Positions 8,038-15,566 of a stretch of DNA of 64,000 nucleotides are shown piece by piece. Under the pieces are notes generated by a model that made no database searches, was not told the DNA's origin, and saw nothing but the letters and a program-made list of their open reading frames with translations. This DNA comes from Lachnospiraceae bacterium. Its GTDB lineage: Bacteria > Bacillota > Clostridia > Lachnospirales > Lachnospiraceae. Every line of letters starts with the position of its first letter. Within the stretch, counting starts at the first letter, position 1. The stretch is from NCBI GenBank assembly GCA_029006155.1, contig JAQXGF010000008.1:60111-124110 (forward strand), read 5' to 3'. The position numbers were made by a program, and so were the translations under genes.

Positions 8038-10311
8038 ATGATTACAATACCGGTACATGATTTATTATTACTTCCAGGTGTGATGTTCTATTTTAAAAAG
8101 GATATGTTTCCCGACAGACGGATTACGACAGAGGATGTCGGAGAAGATATATTGTTCATGATGCTGAAGGAAGAGAAAAAAGCTTCCGAGCTGCAGCCGG
8201 AGGATTTTTATCCGATCGGCATATCTGGAAAGATCGAAGCAATCGATGATGAGGGAAATGTGCGCGTACAGGCAAAGGAGCGCGTCGAGCTCTCAGATAT
8301 CGAGGTGACGCCGAATGGACTGTCGGCGGATGCCAGCATCTGCGCGGATGTGGATGACCTGCCGGAGCAGGAAGAAAAAGAGCACTTTAGTAAAGTAAAA
8401 GAAGATCTGCTGAATTTTTCAAAGGAGTTCAGCTGGGGCATGTGGGCGCGGGGCATGATCCTGCGCTGGAAGAGCATGTCCGAGGTGGCGTGCGCCCTGT
8501 CGAGCTACCTGAATATCCCGTGGGAGGAGAAGTATGCGCTGCTGGAGACAAATTCCAGAAAAGCGCGGATGGAGCAGATCGAAAAAGCAGTTTATGAGCT
8601 GATCGCAGTCTACCACGTCAGCGAAGAGGCAGAAAGCGCCCAGAAGGATTCGAATGAGCAGCTCTATCGGGAGGCCGCTTTAAAGAAGCAGATTGATTTT
8701 CTGCAGAAGCAGCTCGATGAGATGCATCCGGAAAACATTTCGGATGTACGCCGCTTTGAGACGAAAATTCAGGAGTCCGGCATGAACGACGAGGCGAAAA
8801 AGGAAGCCGAGAAGGTGCTGAACCGGATGAAGCAGGAGGGCAAGGACGGACATGAGTACGGTATGCTCTATGATTATCTGGATTTCGTCACGAGCCTTGA
8901 CTGGAAGCCGCAGGAGATGCAGGAGATCGATCTGAAGGAAGCGGAGCAGATTCTGGATGAGGATCATTATGGCCTGAAGAAGGTCAAAGACCGTATTATT
9001 CAGCAGCTTGCGGTGATGGCACTGAATAAAAAGCAGTCCGGATCGATTCTGCTCTTTGTCGGAGCGCCAGGCACCGGCAAGACGAGCATCGGTCAGAGCA
9101 TTGCGCGGGCACTGCACCGCAAGTATGTGCGGATCAGTCTTGGCGGTATCCGGGACGAGGCGGAGATCCGTGGTCACAGAAGGACTTACATCGGGGCCAT
9201 GCCGGGTCGGATCATGGAGGGTATGAAGCGCAGCGGTGCGTCGAATCCGGTCATGGTGCTTGATGAAGTGGACAAGCTGGCAAAGGATTATGGCGGAGAT
9301 CCGGCGAGTGCGCTTCTGGAGGTGCTCGATCCGGAACAGAACAGCAGCTTCACGGACCACTATATGAATGTACCGTATGACCTGTCGAACGTTCTGTTTG
9401 TCTGCACGGCGAACTCCGTTGATACGATTCCGGAGCCGCTTCTGAACCGGATGGAAGTCATCCAGTTCCCGGGCTACACGGCGGTGGAGAAAGCACAGAT
9501 CGCCAAGAAGCATCTGCTGCCGCGGGCTATGAAGACGATGGGAATTCCGGCGCAAAGCCTGAAGGTATCCGATAAGGCGATTGCCCGGATCATATCCGAG
9601 TATACGGCGGAGGCCGGGGTGCGCGGGCTGAAAAAGCAGCTGGATGCGCTCTGCCGGTATGCGGCGGTGCAGCTTGTAAAAGGTGAGAAAAAGAGTATTT
9701 CGGTCAGTGCAAAGCGGGTACCGGAGTTCCTCGGACGCTGTATGCTGCAGCACGACCGGATTCTGGAGCATCCACAGCCGGGTATCGTGACCGGACTTGC
9801 ATGGACGCAGGCAGGAGGAGAGATTCTTTTTATCGAGACGGCGTTCACAAAAGGAAACGGCAAGGTGGCGATCACCGGACAGCTCGGAGATGTGATGAAG
9901 GAATCGGCGGCGATCGCAGTGACACTTGTGAAGGAGCTTTATCCGGAAAAGGCGGAGCTGTTTACAGGCAACGATCTGCATATCCATGTTCCGGCGGGGG
10001 CAGTGCCAAAGGATGGCCCGTCTGCGGGTATCACGCTTGTGACAGCTCTGTCTTCTCTCGTATCCGGAAGACCGGTCAATCCGGAGATCGCGATGACCGG
10101 TGAAGTATCGCTGCGGGGTGGTGTCATGCCGATCGGTGGACTGCCGGAGAAGCTGATGGCAGCACAGCGTGCAGGCGTGAAGAAAGTCTACATCCCGAAG
10201 GACAATGTGCCGGATCTGGAGGATGTCGCTGCGGAAGTAAAGGAGAAGCTGACCATCGTTCCGGTGAAGAAGGTCACGGATGTCCTGAAAGCAGAAAAAG
10301 TGTTATCGTAA
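8038..10311 (+). CDS. lon: ATP-dependent Lon protease
   Basis: Cytosolic AAA+ serine protease degrading misfolded and regulatory proteins. Start at ATG 8038 (GAGGAGGGGACATAC upstream; MITIPVHDLLLLPG); the track GTG at 8011 lies inside the CIRCE right arm. 757 aa: N-terminal substrate domain, Walker A GAPGTGKTS (~residue 340), Walker B VMVLDEVDKL, sensor/arginine region, and a C-terminal Ser-Lys dyad protease domain with the nucleophile in KDGPSAGIT and the Lys in the following GGLPEKLMAAQ segment. Both active centres are intact. The CIRCE element puts it in the HrcA heat-shock regulon, a wiring known from some Firmicutes but not universal for lon. Confidence 0.95.
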   Translation: MITIPVHDLLLLPGVMFYFKKDMFPDRRITTEDVGEDILFMMLKEEKKASELQPEDFYPIGISGKIEAIDDEGNVRVQAKERVELSDIEVTPNGLSADASICADVDDLPEQEEKEHFSKVKEDLLNFSKEFSWGMWARGMILRWKSMSEVACALSSYLNIPWEEKYALLETNSRKARMEQIEKAVYELIAVYHVSEEAESAQKDSNEQLYREAALKKQIDFLQKQLDEMHPENISDVRRFETKIQESGMNDEAKKEAEKVLNRMKQEGKDGHEYGMLYDYLDFVTSLDWKPQEMQEIDLKEAEQILDEDHYGLKKVKDRIIQQLAVMALNKKQSGSILLFVGAPGTGKTSIGQSIARALHRKYVRISLGGIRDEAEIRGHRRTYIGAMPGRIMEGMKRSGASNPVMVLDEVDKLAKDYGGDPASALLEVLDPEQNSSFTDHYMNVPYDLSNVLFVCTANSVDTIPEPLLNRMEVIQFPGYTAVEKAQIAKKHLLPRAMKTMGIPAQSLKVSDKAIARIISEYTAEAGVRGLKKQLDALCRYAAVQLVKGEKKSISVSAKRVPEFLGRCMLQHDRILEHPQPGIVTGLAWTQAGGEILFIETAFTKGNGKVAITGQLGDVMKESAAIAVTLVKELYPEKAELFTGNDLHIHVPAGAVPKDGPSAGITLVTALSSLVSGRPVNPEIAMTGEVSLRGGVMPIGGLPEKLMAAQRAGVKKVYIPKDNVPDLEDVAAEVKEKLTIVPVKKVTDVLKAEKVLS

Positions 10312-10369
10312 ACGGAGCGATGAGGCATTTGCTGTTTGGTTGGTAAGCAGGTGATCTGCGAAAAAGGCA

Positions 10370-10398
10370 TTGACACCGGTTGGAATTGAACCTATAAT
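10370..10398 (+). promoter_or_regulatory. sigma-A promoter of the eut operon (eutV)
   Basis: TTGACA, 17-bp spacer, TATAAT: perfect consensus hexamers. A strong constitutive promoter fits control by downstream antitermination. Confidence 0.9.
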
Positions 10399-10405
10399 AG
10401 ATTCA

Positions 10406-10486
10406 GACAAGCAGGGTTGCTGTCAAAGATATGGAGCGTAGAAGCACATAGGGAAACAGGAGAGATGGTTCCTTATGTGCTTTTTT
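10406..10486 (+). promoter_or_regulatory. EutV-responsive antiterminator/terminator in the eutV leader
   Basis: P1 hairpin GAC(A)AGC-[AGGGTT]-GCTGTC (10406-10424) has a bulged A and a six-base loop with A at position 1 and G at position 4, the known EutV/ANTAR recognition rule. P2 (10430-10450, TATG...CATA) overlaps the 5' arm of a terminator whose stem AGCACATAGGGAA/TTCCTTATGTGCT ends in TTTTTT (10481-10486). P2 and terminator exclude each other. The P2 loop (GTAGAA) lacks the A at position 1, so this second site is less ideal. Confidence 0.75.
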
Positions 10487-10651
10487 AACCGAATCAAGCT
10501 GCGAAGCAGCTATTTGGTTAATGAGCAAGTAGCGAAGCGAGCCCCGAAGCAGGCTCCGCAGCAGACCCCGCAGCAAAGCTGCAGGGATGAGCTGCAGGGA
10601 TGAGCTGCAGGGATGAGCTGCGGGGATGGATTGCGAATATCCGCTTTGACC
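10487..10651. repeat. dispersed palindromic repeat, copy 2 (composite)
   Basis: Begins AACCGAATCAAGC (shared with 14703-14716), contains GAGCAAGTAGCGAAGCG (shared with 28545-28559), and ends GGATTGCGAATATCCGCTTTGACC, close to copies at 2080 and 28560. GCGGAT-type arms form a short hairpin. It fills most of the eutV leader after the terminator. Confidence 0.6.
10578..10629 (+). repeat. 13-bp tandem repeat, four units
   Basis: Three exact copies of GCTGCAGGGATGA followed by a variant GCTGCGGGGATGG, between the eutV leader terminator and the eutV start. It sits inside a larger region of dispersed-repeat sequence. Confidence 0.85.
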
Positions 10652-10690
10652 AGAACCGGGTGATCGTGAACAGAAAGGGCGGGTGAGCGT

Positions 10691-11275
10691 GTGAAGCAGG
10701 AACGAACCGTAATACTGGCAGATGATGATGTGGAGATCCGCGGCGCACTCCGCCGTGCACTGAAGGGATCGGTGTATACCGTTGTGGCGGAATCGTCCAA
10801 TGGCCTTGAACTGGTAAAGCAGTGTAAAGAATTAAAGCCGGATGTCGTGATCGCGGATATTCAGATGCCGACGATGAATGGCATGGAGGCAGCGAGACAG
10901 ATCGTGGAGGAGGAGCTTGGCCGGTGCGTGGTGATGCTCACTTCCTATGCGGATCGCTTTTTTGTGCAGGAGTGTGCGGATGCCGGAGTGACGGAGTATC
11001 TGACGAAGCCGCTGGATCCTGGGATGCTGATTCTGACACTGGACTGTGCGATGGAGAAGAGCCGGGAACTCTACCTGAAGCGCAAGGAGATGAACAAGCT
11101 TGCGCGCCGCAAACAGTCGCAGAACATTCTGGATGCTGCAAAGCTTCTGCTCATGGAGAACCGCGGGATGTCAGAAGATGAGGCCTATCTGTTTTTGAAA
11201 AATATGGCGAAGCGAAGACAGATCACACTGGAAGAAGTGGCGAGGATTGTCATTGCAAAAATGAGGACGCTGTGA
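10691..11275 (+). CDS. eutV: EutV response regulator with ANTAR RNA-binding domain
   Basis: Transcription antiterminator of ethanolamine genes. About 194 aa from GTG 10691. Residues 1-120 are a CheY-like receiver with acidic pocket (ADDD), phospho-acceptor Asp in VVIADIQMPTMNG and the conserved Lys in LTKPLD. Residues ~130-194 are the ANTAR domain (LARRKQSQNILDAAKLLLMEN...) which binds paired hexaloop RNA hairpins once the receiver is phosphorylated. Its stop overlaps the eutW start (TGATG), so kinase and regulator are translationally coupled. Candidate RNA targets are in its own leader and in front of eutA. Confidence 0.93.
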   Translation: MKQERTVILADDDVEIRGALRRALKGSVYTVVAESSNGLELVKQCKELKPDVVIADIQMPTMNGMEAARQIVEEELGRCVVMLTSYADRFFVQECADAGVTEYLTKPLDPGMLILTLDCAMEKSRELYLKRKEMNKLARRKQSQNILDAAKLLLMENRGMSEDEAYLFLKNMAKRRQITLEEVARIVIAKMRTL

Positions 11276-12618
11276 TGGAGAACATCAGTCGAGAGCTGTG
11301 TGAAAAATATACCGCGCTGGACCAGGATCAGATTGAGGAGATTATGACCTGGCTGGGAGAGCTTCAGAAGATCGCAGATTCGGAGGATTGCAATGTCTAC
11401 ATTGACTGTCTTTCTTTTTATGGAAAATCCTTTGTGGTCGTAGCAGAGGCGAAGCCGAACAAGCCGCAGTCCTTATATGAACGGCCGATCATCGGCTCGA
11501 TCATCAAATCATACCGGGAACCGGCGGTAGAGCGGGCCTTTTCTTCCGGACAGCCGACGGTGGGAGTGCTGGGACTGGAGATGCCGACGACGAAGCAGGT
11601 CGTACAGTCTGCGTATCCGATTTTTTATAAAGATCAGGTCATTGCGACGCTGATTTATGAAAAAGTCATCACCTCCTATCTTCCGGCAGAGCGGGAAGAG
11701 CCGGAAGAGATTTTCCTGGAGCCGGAAGTACTGAGCTTCCTGGAGGTATTTACCGATGCGGTACTTTTGATTGACCGGAAAGGGCTGATTGCCTATTCCA
11801 ATACGACGGCGCGCAGAGTGTTTCAGGAGCTTGGCTATATCGATTCTCTGAAAGGGATGGATATCCACAATATTGTTTCTTTTGAAAATGGTTTGATTCA
11901 GCAGTTTCAGATGAGCGGACATTATTTTGAAGCGCGCAAGGTGCTCATCGATGCGCGGCAGGGAGTGGAGGGTGTCATTATCCGCGACCGGACCGAGCAG
12001 GAGCGCTGCAAAGCAGAGCTGGAAAAGGCAAAGCTGGCAGGCACGGAGCTGCGGCATTCTTTGAAAAATGGCCTGCGTCTGCTGGAATTTGCAGATCATG
12101 AATGCGCGGAGGCGGTCGAGACCGAGGATGCCAAGGCGGCTTACCGCAAGGCACAGGGGCGTGTCCGGGCGCTTCGGACGATCACAGAGATCAAGCTGAA
12201 CAACGAGGAGATCGGAATGAAGCAGATGCTCGGGCAGATCGGAAAAGAGCTGCTGGTCATGCTGAGCAGTCCGAATTCCAATATCCGGATTCAGGTGGAA
12301 GGCGATGATCTCCATCTTCCGGGAGACAGCTCCAATGCGGTGATTCTGGTCATCTATGAGCTGATCTGCAATGCACTGAAATATGCATTCCCGGGACGGA
12401 CGGAAGGAAACATTTACGTTCGTCTGAAAGATGAGGATATCGTGTATACTTTTGAGGTAGAGGACGACGGCTGCGGATTTGATGTTTCGGATGGCGGGGA
12501 TCGATCCTCTGTCGGTCTTGGAATGATACAGGTCATGGTGCGTGACTGGCTGAACGGCGAGCTCCGGATTGCATCGGATGCACATGGGACAAAAGCGACA
12601 TTTGAAGTGATCGTGTAG
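11275..12618 (+). CDS. eutW: EutW ethanolamine-sensing histidine kinase
   Basis: Soluble sensor kinase that phosphorylates EutV in response to ethanolamine. 447 aa from ATG 11275, overlapping the eutV stop; the GTG one codon earlier is less likely. The N-terminal part (1-150) is a GAF-like sensor seen in this family, followed by a PAS-like segment (~155-240), a HisKA_2-type dimerisation helix with the phospho-His in ELRHSLKNGL (~260) and a HATPase domain with N box (NALKYAF), G1 (DDGCGFD) and G2 (SSVGLGM). No transmembrane segment, consistent with sensing of intracellular ligand. Confidence 0.92.
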   Translation: MENISRELCEKYTALDQDQIEEIMTWLGELQKIADSEDCNVYIDCLSFYGKSFVVVAEAKPNKPQSLYERPIIGSIIKSYREPAVERAFSSGQPTVGVLGLEMPTTKQVVQSAYPIFYKDQVIATLIYEKVITSYLPAEREEPEEIFLEPEVLSFLEVFTDAVLLIDRKGLIAYSNTTARRVFQELGYIDSLKGMDIHNIVSFENGLIQQFQMSGHYFEARKVLIDARQGVEGVIIRDRTEQERCKAELEKAKLAGTELRHSLKNGLRLLEFADHECAEAVETEDAKAAYRKAQGRVRALRTITEIKLNNEEIGMKQMLGQIGKELLVMLSSPNSNIRIQVEGDDLHLPGDSSNAVILVIYELICNALKYAFPGRTEGNIYVRLKDEDIVYTFEVEDDGCGFDVSDGGDRSSVGLGMIQVMVRDWLNGELRIASDAHGTKATFEVIV

Positions 12619-12715
12619 TAGCAGTCTGCGGTCCGGTGTTTTGCGCATGGAGGCTGCCAGGTAAAACAGAATAACATGCAGACGGACAGAGAATGTTCGC
12701 CTGAGAAAGGAAGCT

Positions 12716-12792
12716 GATAATTAAGGATAATATCAGTAACTGAGTAGTGAGACTCAAAATTTTCCAACCAAGGGGAAATTTTGGGTCTTTTT
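12716..12792 (+). promoter_or_regulatory. EutV-responsive antiterminator/terminator before eutA
   Basis: P1 GAT(A)ATT-[AAGGAT]-AATATC (12716-12734) and P2 TGAGT-[AGTGAG]-ACTCA (12741-12756) both have six-base loops with A1 and G4, separated by 6 nt. P1 has the same bulged A as the eutV-leader P1. P2 overlaps the 5' arm of a strong terminator, GACTCAAAATTTTCC/GGGAAATTTTGGGTC then TTTTT (12751-12792). A textbook EutV substrate. Confidence 0.88.
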
Positions 12793-12891
12793 GCATGTAC
12801 CGTTCAGAAAGCAGCATTCCGGAAAGACGTGCGGGTCTGCGGCCTGCAGTCTGAACGTCCGGAAGTCAGAAAATCAGGAAAGGAGGAATTT

Positions 12892-14319
12892 ATGAAACAG
12901 GAAATATACAGCGCGGGAATCGACATCGGGACATCCACGACGCAGCTGATTTTCAGCAGGATTACGATTGAAAACATGGCAAATGCGTATTCCGTGCCGC
13001 GTATCAGCATCGTGGACAAGGAAGTCATTTACCGCAGCAATATTTATAATACACCACTGATCGGATCGACAGAAATCGACGCAAAGAAGATCCGGGAGAT
13101 TGTGTTGGGGGAATATCAGAAGTCCGGGTTCCGGCCGGAGGATCTCTCGACCGGAGCGGTCATCATCACCGGTGAGACAGCCCGGAAGAAAAATGCATCG
13201 GAAGTTTTGCGTGTCCTCAGCAATATGGCAGGTGATTTTGTTGTCGCGACGGCCGGGCCGGATCTGGAATCGGTACTGGCGGCAAAGGGAGCCGGGACAG
13301 ATACGTTGTCGAAGGAGCAGAACGTTACGGTGGCAAATGTGGATATCGGCGGAGGTACGAGCAATATCGCTGTTTATCGAAATGGCACGCTTGTCGCGAC
13401 CTCCTGTCTGGATATCGGAGGACGGCTGATTCGAATTGAGCATGGAAAGATCAGCTATATCTATGACCGGCTGCAAAAGCTTTTACAGCAGCAGGGGATT
13501 CAGATACAGGTGGGAGAGGTGGCAGATGAACAGAAGCTTCGTAAGATATGTGGTTATATGGTTTCCCAGCTGGCAGAAGCCCTGAATCTGAAGGCGCGCA
13601 GCCCGGAGCACGCAGCATTTTATACGAATCAGGGTGCTGCGGTGCCGGAGCAGGTGATGGTTCAGGCACTCACCTTTTCCGGAGGCGTCGCAGACTGCAT
13701 TGAGACGAACGCGGGAGACGCTTACCGGTACGGGGATATCGGTCCGCTGCTCGGCAGTGCAGTAGCGCGCCATCCGGCTTTTCAGAAGGTACGCATTTAC
13801 CGGGCAAAGGAGACGATCCGCGCGACGGTTGTCGGTGCAGGTACACATACGACGACCGTGAGCGGAAGCACGATCTCCTACAGCACGAAGTGCCTGCCGG
13901 TGAAAAATATTCCGGTATTAAAGGTGTCACGAGAGGCCGAACGGGATCCGAAGCAGCTGCAGGAGGAGATCCTTGCCAGACTTCCGATCTATTATTCAGA
14001 AGGAAAGGCAGAGCCGGCAGCGATCGCCCTCACAGCGGAGGATTATCACAGCTTCCGGGAAGTGCAGCAGCTGGCGGAGGCATTGCTGACCGGTACGAAG
14101 GATCTGTATACAAATGGATTTCCTTTGATTGTTGTCATTGAGTGTGATATCGCAAAGGCGCTCGGCAATATGCTGCGCGCTGCGCTTGGAAAAGAACGGC
14201 CGGTGATCTGCCTTGACAGTGTGTATGTCGGGGATGGCGACTATATCGATATCGGCGAGCCGCTCATCGAGGGCAGCGTCGTGCCGGTCGTCACAAAGAC
14301 GCTGATTTTTAATAACTAG
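12892..14319 (+). CDS. eutA: EutA, ethanolamine ammonia-lyase reactivating factor
   Basis: Hsp70/actin-fold chaperone that exchanges damaged adenosylcobalamin out of ethanolamine ammonia-lyase. Start at ATG 12892 (GAAAGGAGGAATTT upstream); the longer track ORF runs back through the leader terminator. 475 aa, usual length. Motifs: SAGIDIGTSTTQLIF near the N terminus and VDIGGGTSNIAVY (~residue 145), the phosphate-binding loops of the ASKHA fold. Downstream of an EutV antiterminator, so expression should need ethanolamine signalling even after eutVW transcription. Confidence 0.93.
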   Translation: MKQEIYSAGIDIGTSTTQLIFSRITIENMANAYSVPRISIVDKEVIYRSNIYNTPLIGSTEIDAKKIREIVLGEYQKSGFRPEDLSTGAVIITGETARKKNASEVLRVLSNMAGDFVVATAGPDLESVLAAKGAGTDTLSKEQNVTVANVDIGGGTSNIAVYRNGTLVATSCLDIGGRLIRIEHGKISYIYDRLQKLLQQQGIQIQVGEVADEQKLRKICGYMVSQLAEALNLKARSPEHAAFYTNQGAAVPEQVMVQALTFSGGVADCIETNAGDAYRYGDIGPLLGSAVARHPAFQKVRIYRAKETIRATVVGAGTHTTTVSGSTISYSTKCLPVKNIPVLKVSREAERDPKQLQEEILARLPIYYSEGKAEPAAIALTAEDYHSFREVQQLAEALLTGTKDLYTNGFPLIVVIECDIAKALGNMLRAALGKERPVICLDSVYVGDGDYIDIGEPLIEGSVVPVVTKTLIFNN

Positions 14320-14432
14320 CCCATGGCCGGGGAGCTGCCTTTTGGCTGATCAGGATAGCTTTACTGCGGACGGCGTTGCAATAAAGCAGCAGACTTATCT
14401 GCCCCGGTTAAATATAAAGGAGGTATATACTT

Positions 14433-14705
14433 ATGAAGGATGCATTGGGAATGATTGAAACGAAAGGACTGGTCGCTTCCATTGAAGCTGCGGATGCAAT
14501 GGTAAAAGCGGCCAATGTGCGGCTGATCGGAAGGGAGTTTGTCGGCGGAGGCATCGTCACCGTCATGGTGCGGGGCGATGTAGGAGCGGTAAAAGCTTCG
14601 ACGGATGCAGGCGCTGCCGCTGCGGAACGGGTCGGCGAACTGCTGTCCGTGCATGTGATTCCGAGGCCGCACGGAGAAGTGGAGGAAATCCTTCCACAGA
14701 TTTAA
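14433..14705 (+). CDS. eutM: EutM-type bacterial microcompartment shell protein
   Basis: 90-aa single BMC-domain protein forming hexagonal tiles of the ethanolamine microcompartment facet. The whole chain is the BMC fold: [22 protein letters not shown], central [18 protein letters not shown] pore-loop region and the C-terminal [15 protein letters not shown] typical of EutM/PduA. It stops right after this motif, lacking any encapsulation tail. AAAGGAGG lies 10 nt upstream. It is the only shell gene in the window. Confidence 0.93.
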   Translation: MKDALGMIETKGLVASIEAADAMVKAANVRLIGREFVGGGIVTVMVRGDVGAVKASTDAGAAAAERVGELLSVHVIPRPHGEVEEILPQI

Positions 14706-14848
14706 CCGAATCAAGCAAGTCCCCTGCTTCCATTGCGGGTAGCAATAAGCAGTAGGTTTGGAGTTGCTTGTATCAGGAGTGGTGCAAGCCATCTACTGCC
14801 TCCGTTGCGGGTAGTAATAAGCAGTAGGTTTGGAGTTGCCTGGATCAG
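14703..14848 (+). repeat. tandem hairpin repeat (period ~72 bp, two copies)
   Basis: CTGCTTCCATTGCGGGTAGC... at 14724 recurs as CTGCCTCCGTTGCGGGTAGT... at 14796; both continue AATAAGCAGTAGGTTTGGAG. Each unit folds as a hairpin: CTGCTT/AAGCAG with inner ATTGC/GCAAT in copy 1, CTACTGC/GCAGTAG in copy 2, so arm changes are compensated. It starts with AACCGAATCAAGC, shared with the eutV leader repeat. No ORF here; it separates eutM from the next gene. Confidence 0.75.
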
Positions 14849-14963
14849 AAAAACAGGCCGCAGGCATTTACTGTATTGTCGGGTCTGTGAGGAAAACGGA
14901 AAGATATAGAGCACAGAAAACGGATGTGTTATCATAATCAGAAAAAACTGTGGAGGGAAAGAC

Positions 14964-15563
14964 ATGGCATATCGCACGGCACTGGCCTTAAATAAAAAAG
15001 AAGATTTGAACCGGGCAGCGGAGGCATTTCAGGAGGCGGGATTTACCGACCTGATCCGCGTGTCCAATACGCTGGAGCTGATTTTGGCCTGTACGTCTTC
15101 ACAGGTGGATATTCTGGTAATTGATATGGACCTTCCGTTTATGGACTGCATGAGTGCAGTCAGCTACCTTGTGGAGAAAAAGCGCGCAGGGCTGGTCGTG
15201 GCAGTGGCAGATGACTGGGAACCGTACCAGAGAAAGGAACATCTGCAGGCAATTGATCTTTTTGTGACACGGCCTGTCACGGCAGCAAAACTGATCCCGG
15301 GGCTGATGGTCAATCTGGCTCGCAAAGAAAGACTCCGTGCACTGGAGGAAGAGTTTGCAAAAGAAGAGGAAGCGTTTCGCCGGGAAAAAGTGCGGAATTA
15401 TACGTTGCATCTTCTCATGGACAAGCTTGGCTGTTCCGAAGCGGAAGGAATGGCATATCTGCAGAAGCATGCGACTGCGTATGGGAAGGACGTCGATGAG
15501 GTAGCCGAAATTTTTTATGAGATGCTTTGTATGGAGAAAAAGTCGAAGGACAGGAAGGAATAG
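14964..15563 (+). CDS. orphan receiver-ANTAR regulator inside the eut operon
   Basis: 199 aa. Residues ~5-115 resemble a CheY-like receiver with Asp in VDILVIDMDLPFMDC at the phospho-acceptor position, and a weak acidic pocket; ~125-195 form a coiled linker and a C-terminal three-helix segment (LLMDKLGCSEAEGMAYLQKHATAYGKDVDEVAEIFYEML) laid out like ANTAR. It is clearly a divergent paralogue of eutV, with no cognate kinase beside it. It lies 3 nt upstream of eutB, so it is co-transcribed. It may compete with, or supplement, EutV for leader hairpins; that role is inference. Confidence 0.8.
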   Translation: MAYRTALALNKKEDLNRAAEAFQEAGFTDLIRVSNTLELILACTSSQVDILVIDMDLPFMDCMSAVSYLVEKKRAGLVVAVADDWEPYQRKEHLQAIDLFVTRPVTAAKLIPGLMVNLARKERLRALEEEFAKEEEAFRREKVRNYTLHLLMDKLGCSEAEGMAYLQKHATAYGKDVDEVAEIFYEMLCMEKKSKDRKE

Positions 15564-15566
15564 ATT

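Noticed and set aside
8680-9987. 435-aa minus-strand ORF opposite lon
   Set aside because: Shadow of the Lon ATPase domain with biased Arg/His/Leu composition.
12781-12891. N-terminal extension of EutA in the ORF track
   Set aside because: It begins within the leader terminator; ATG 12892 has a consensus RBS and matches the family start.
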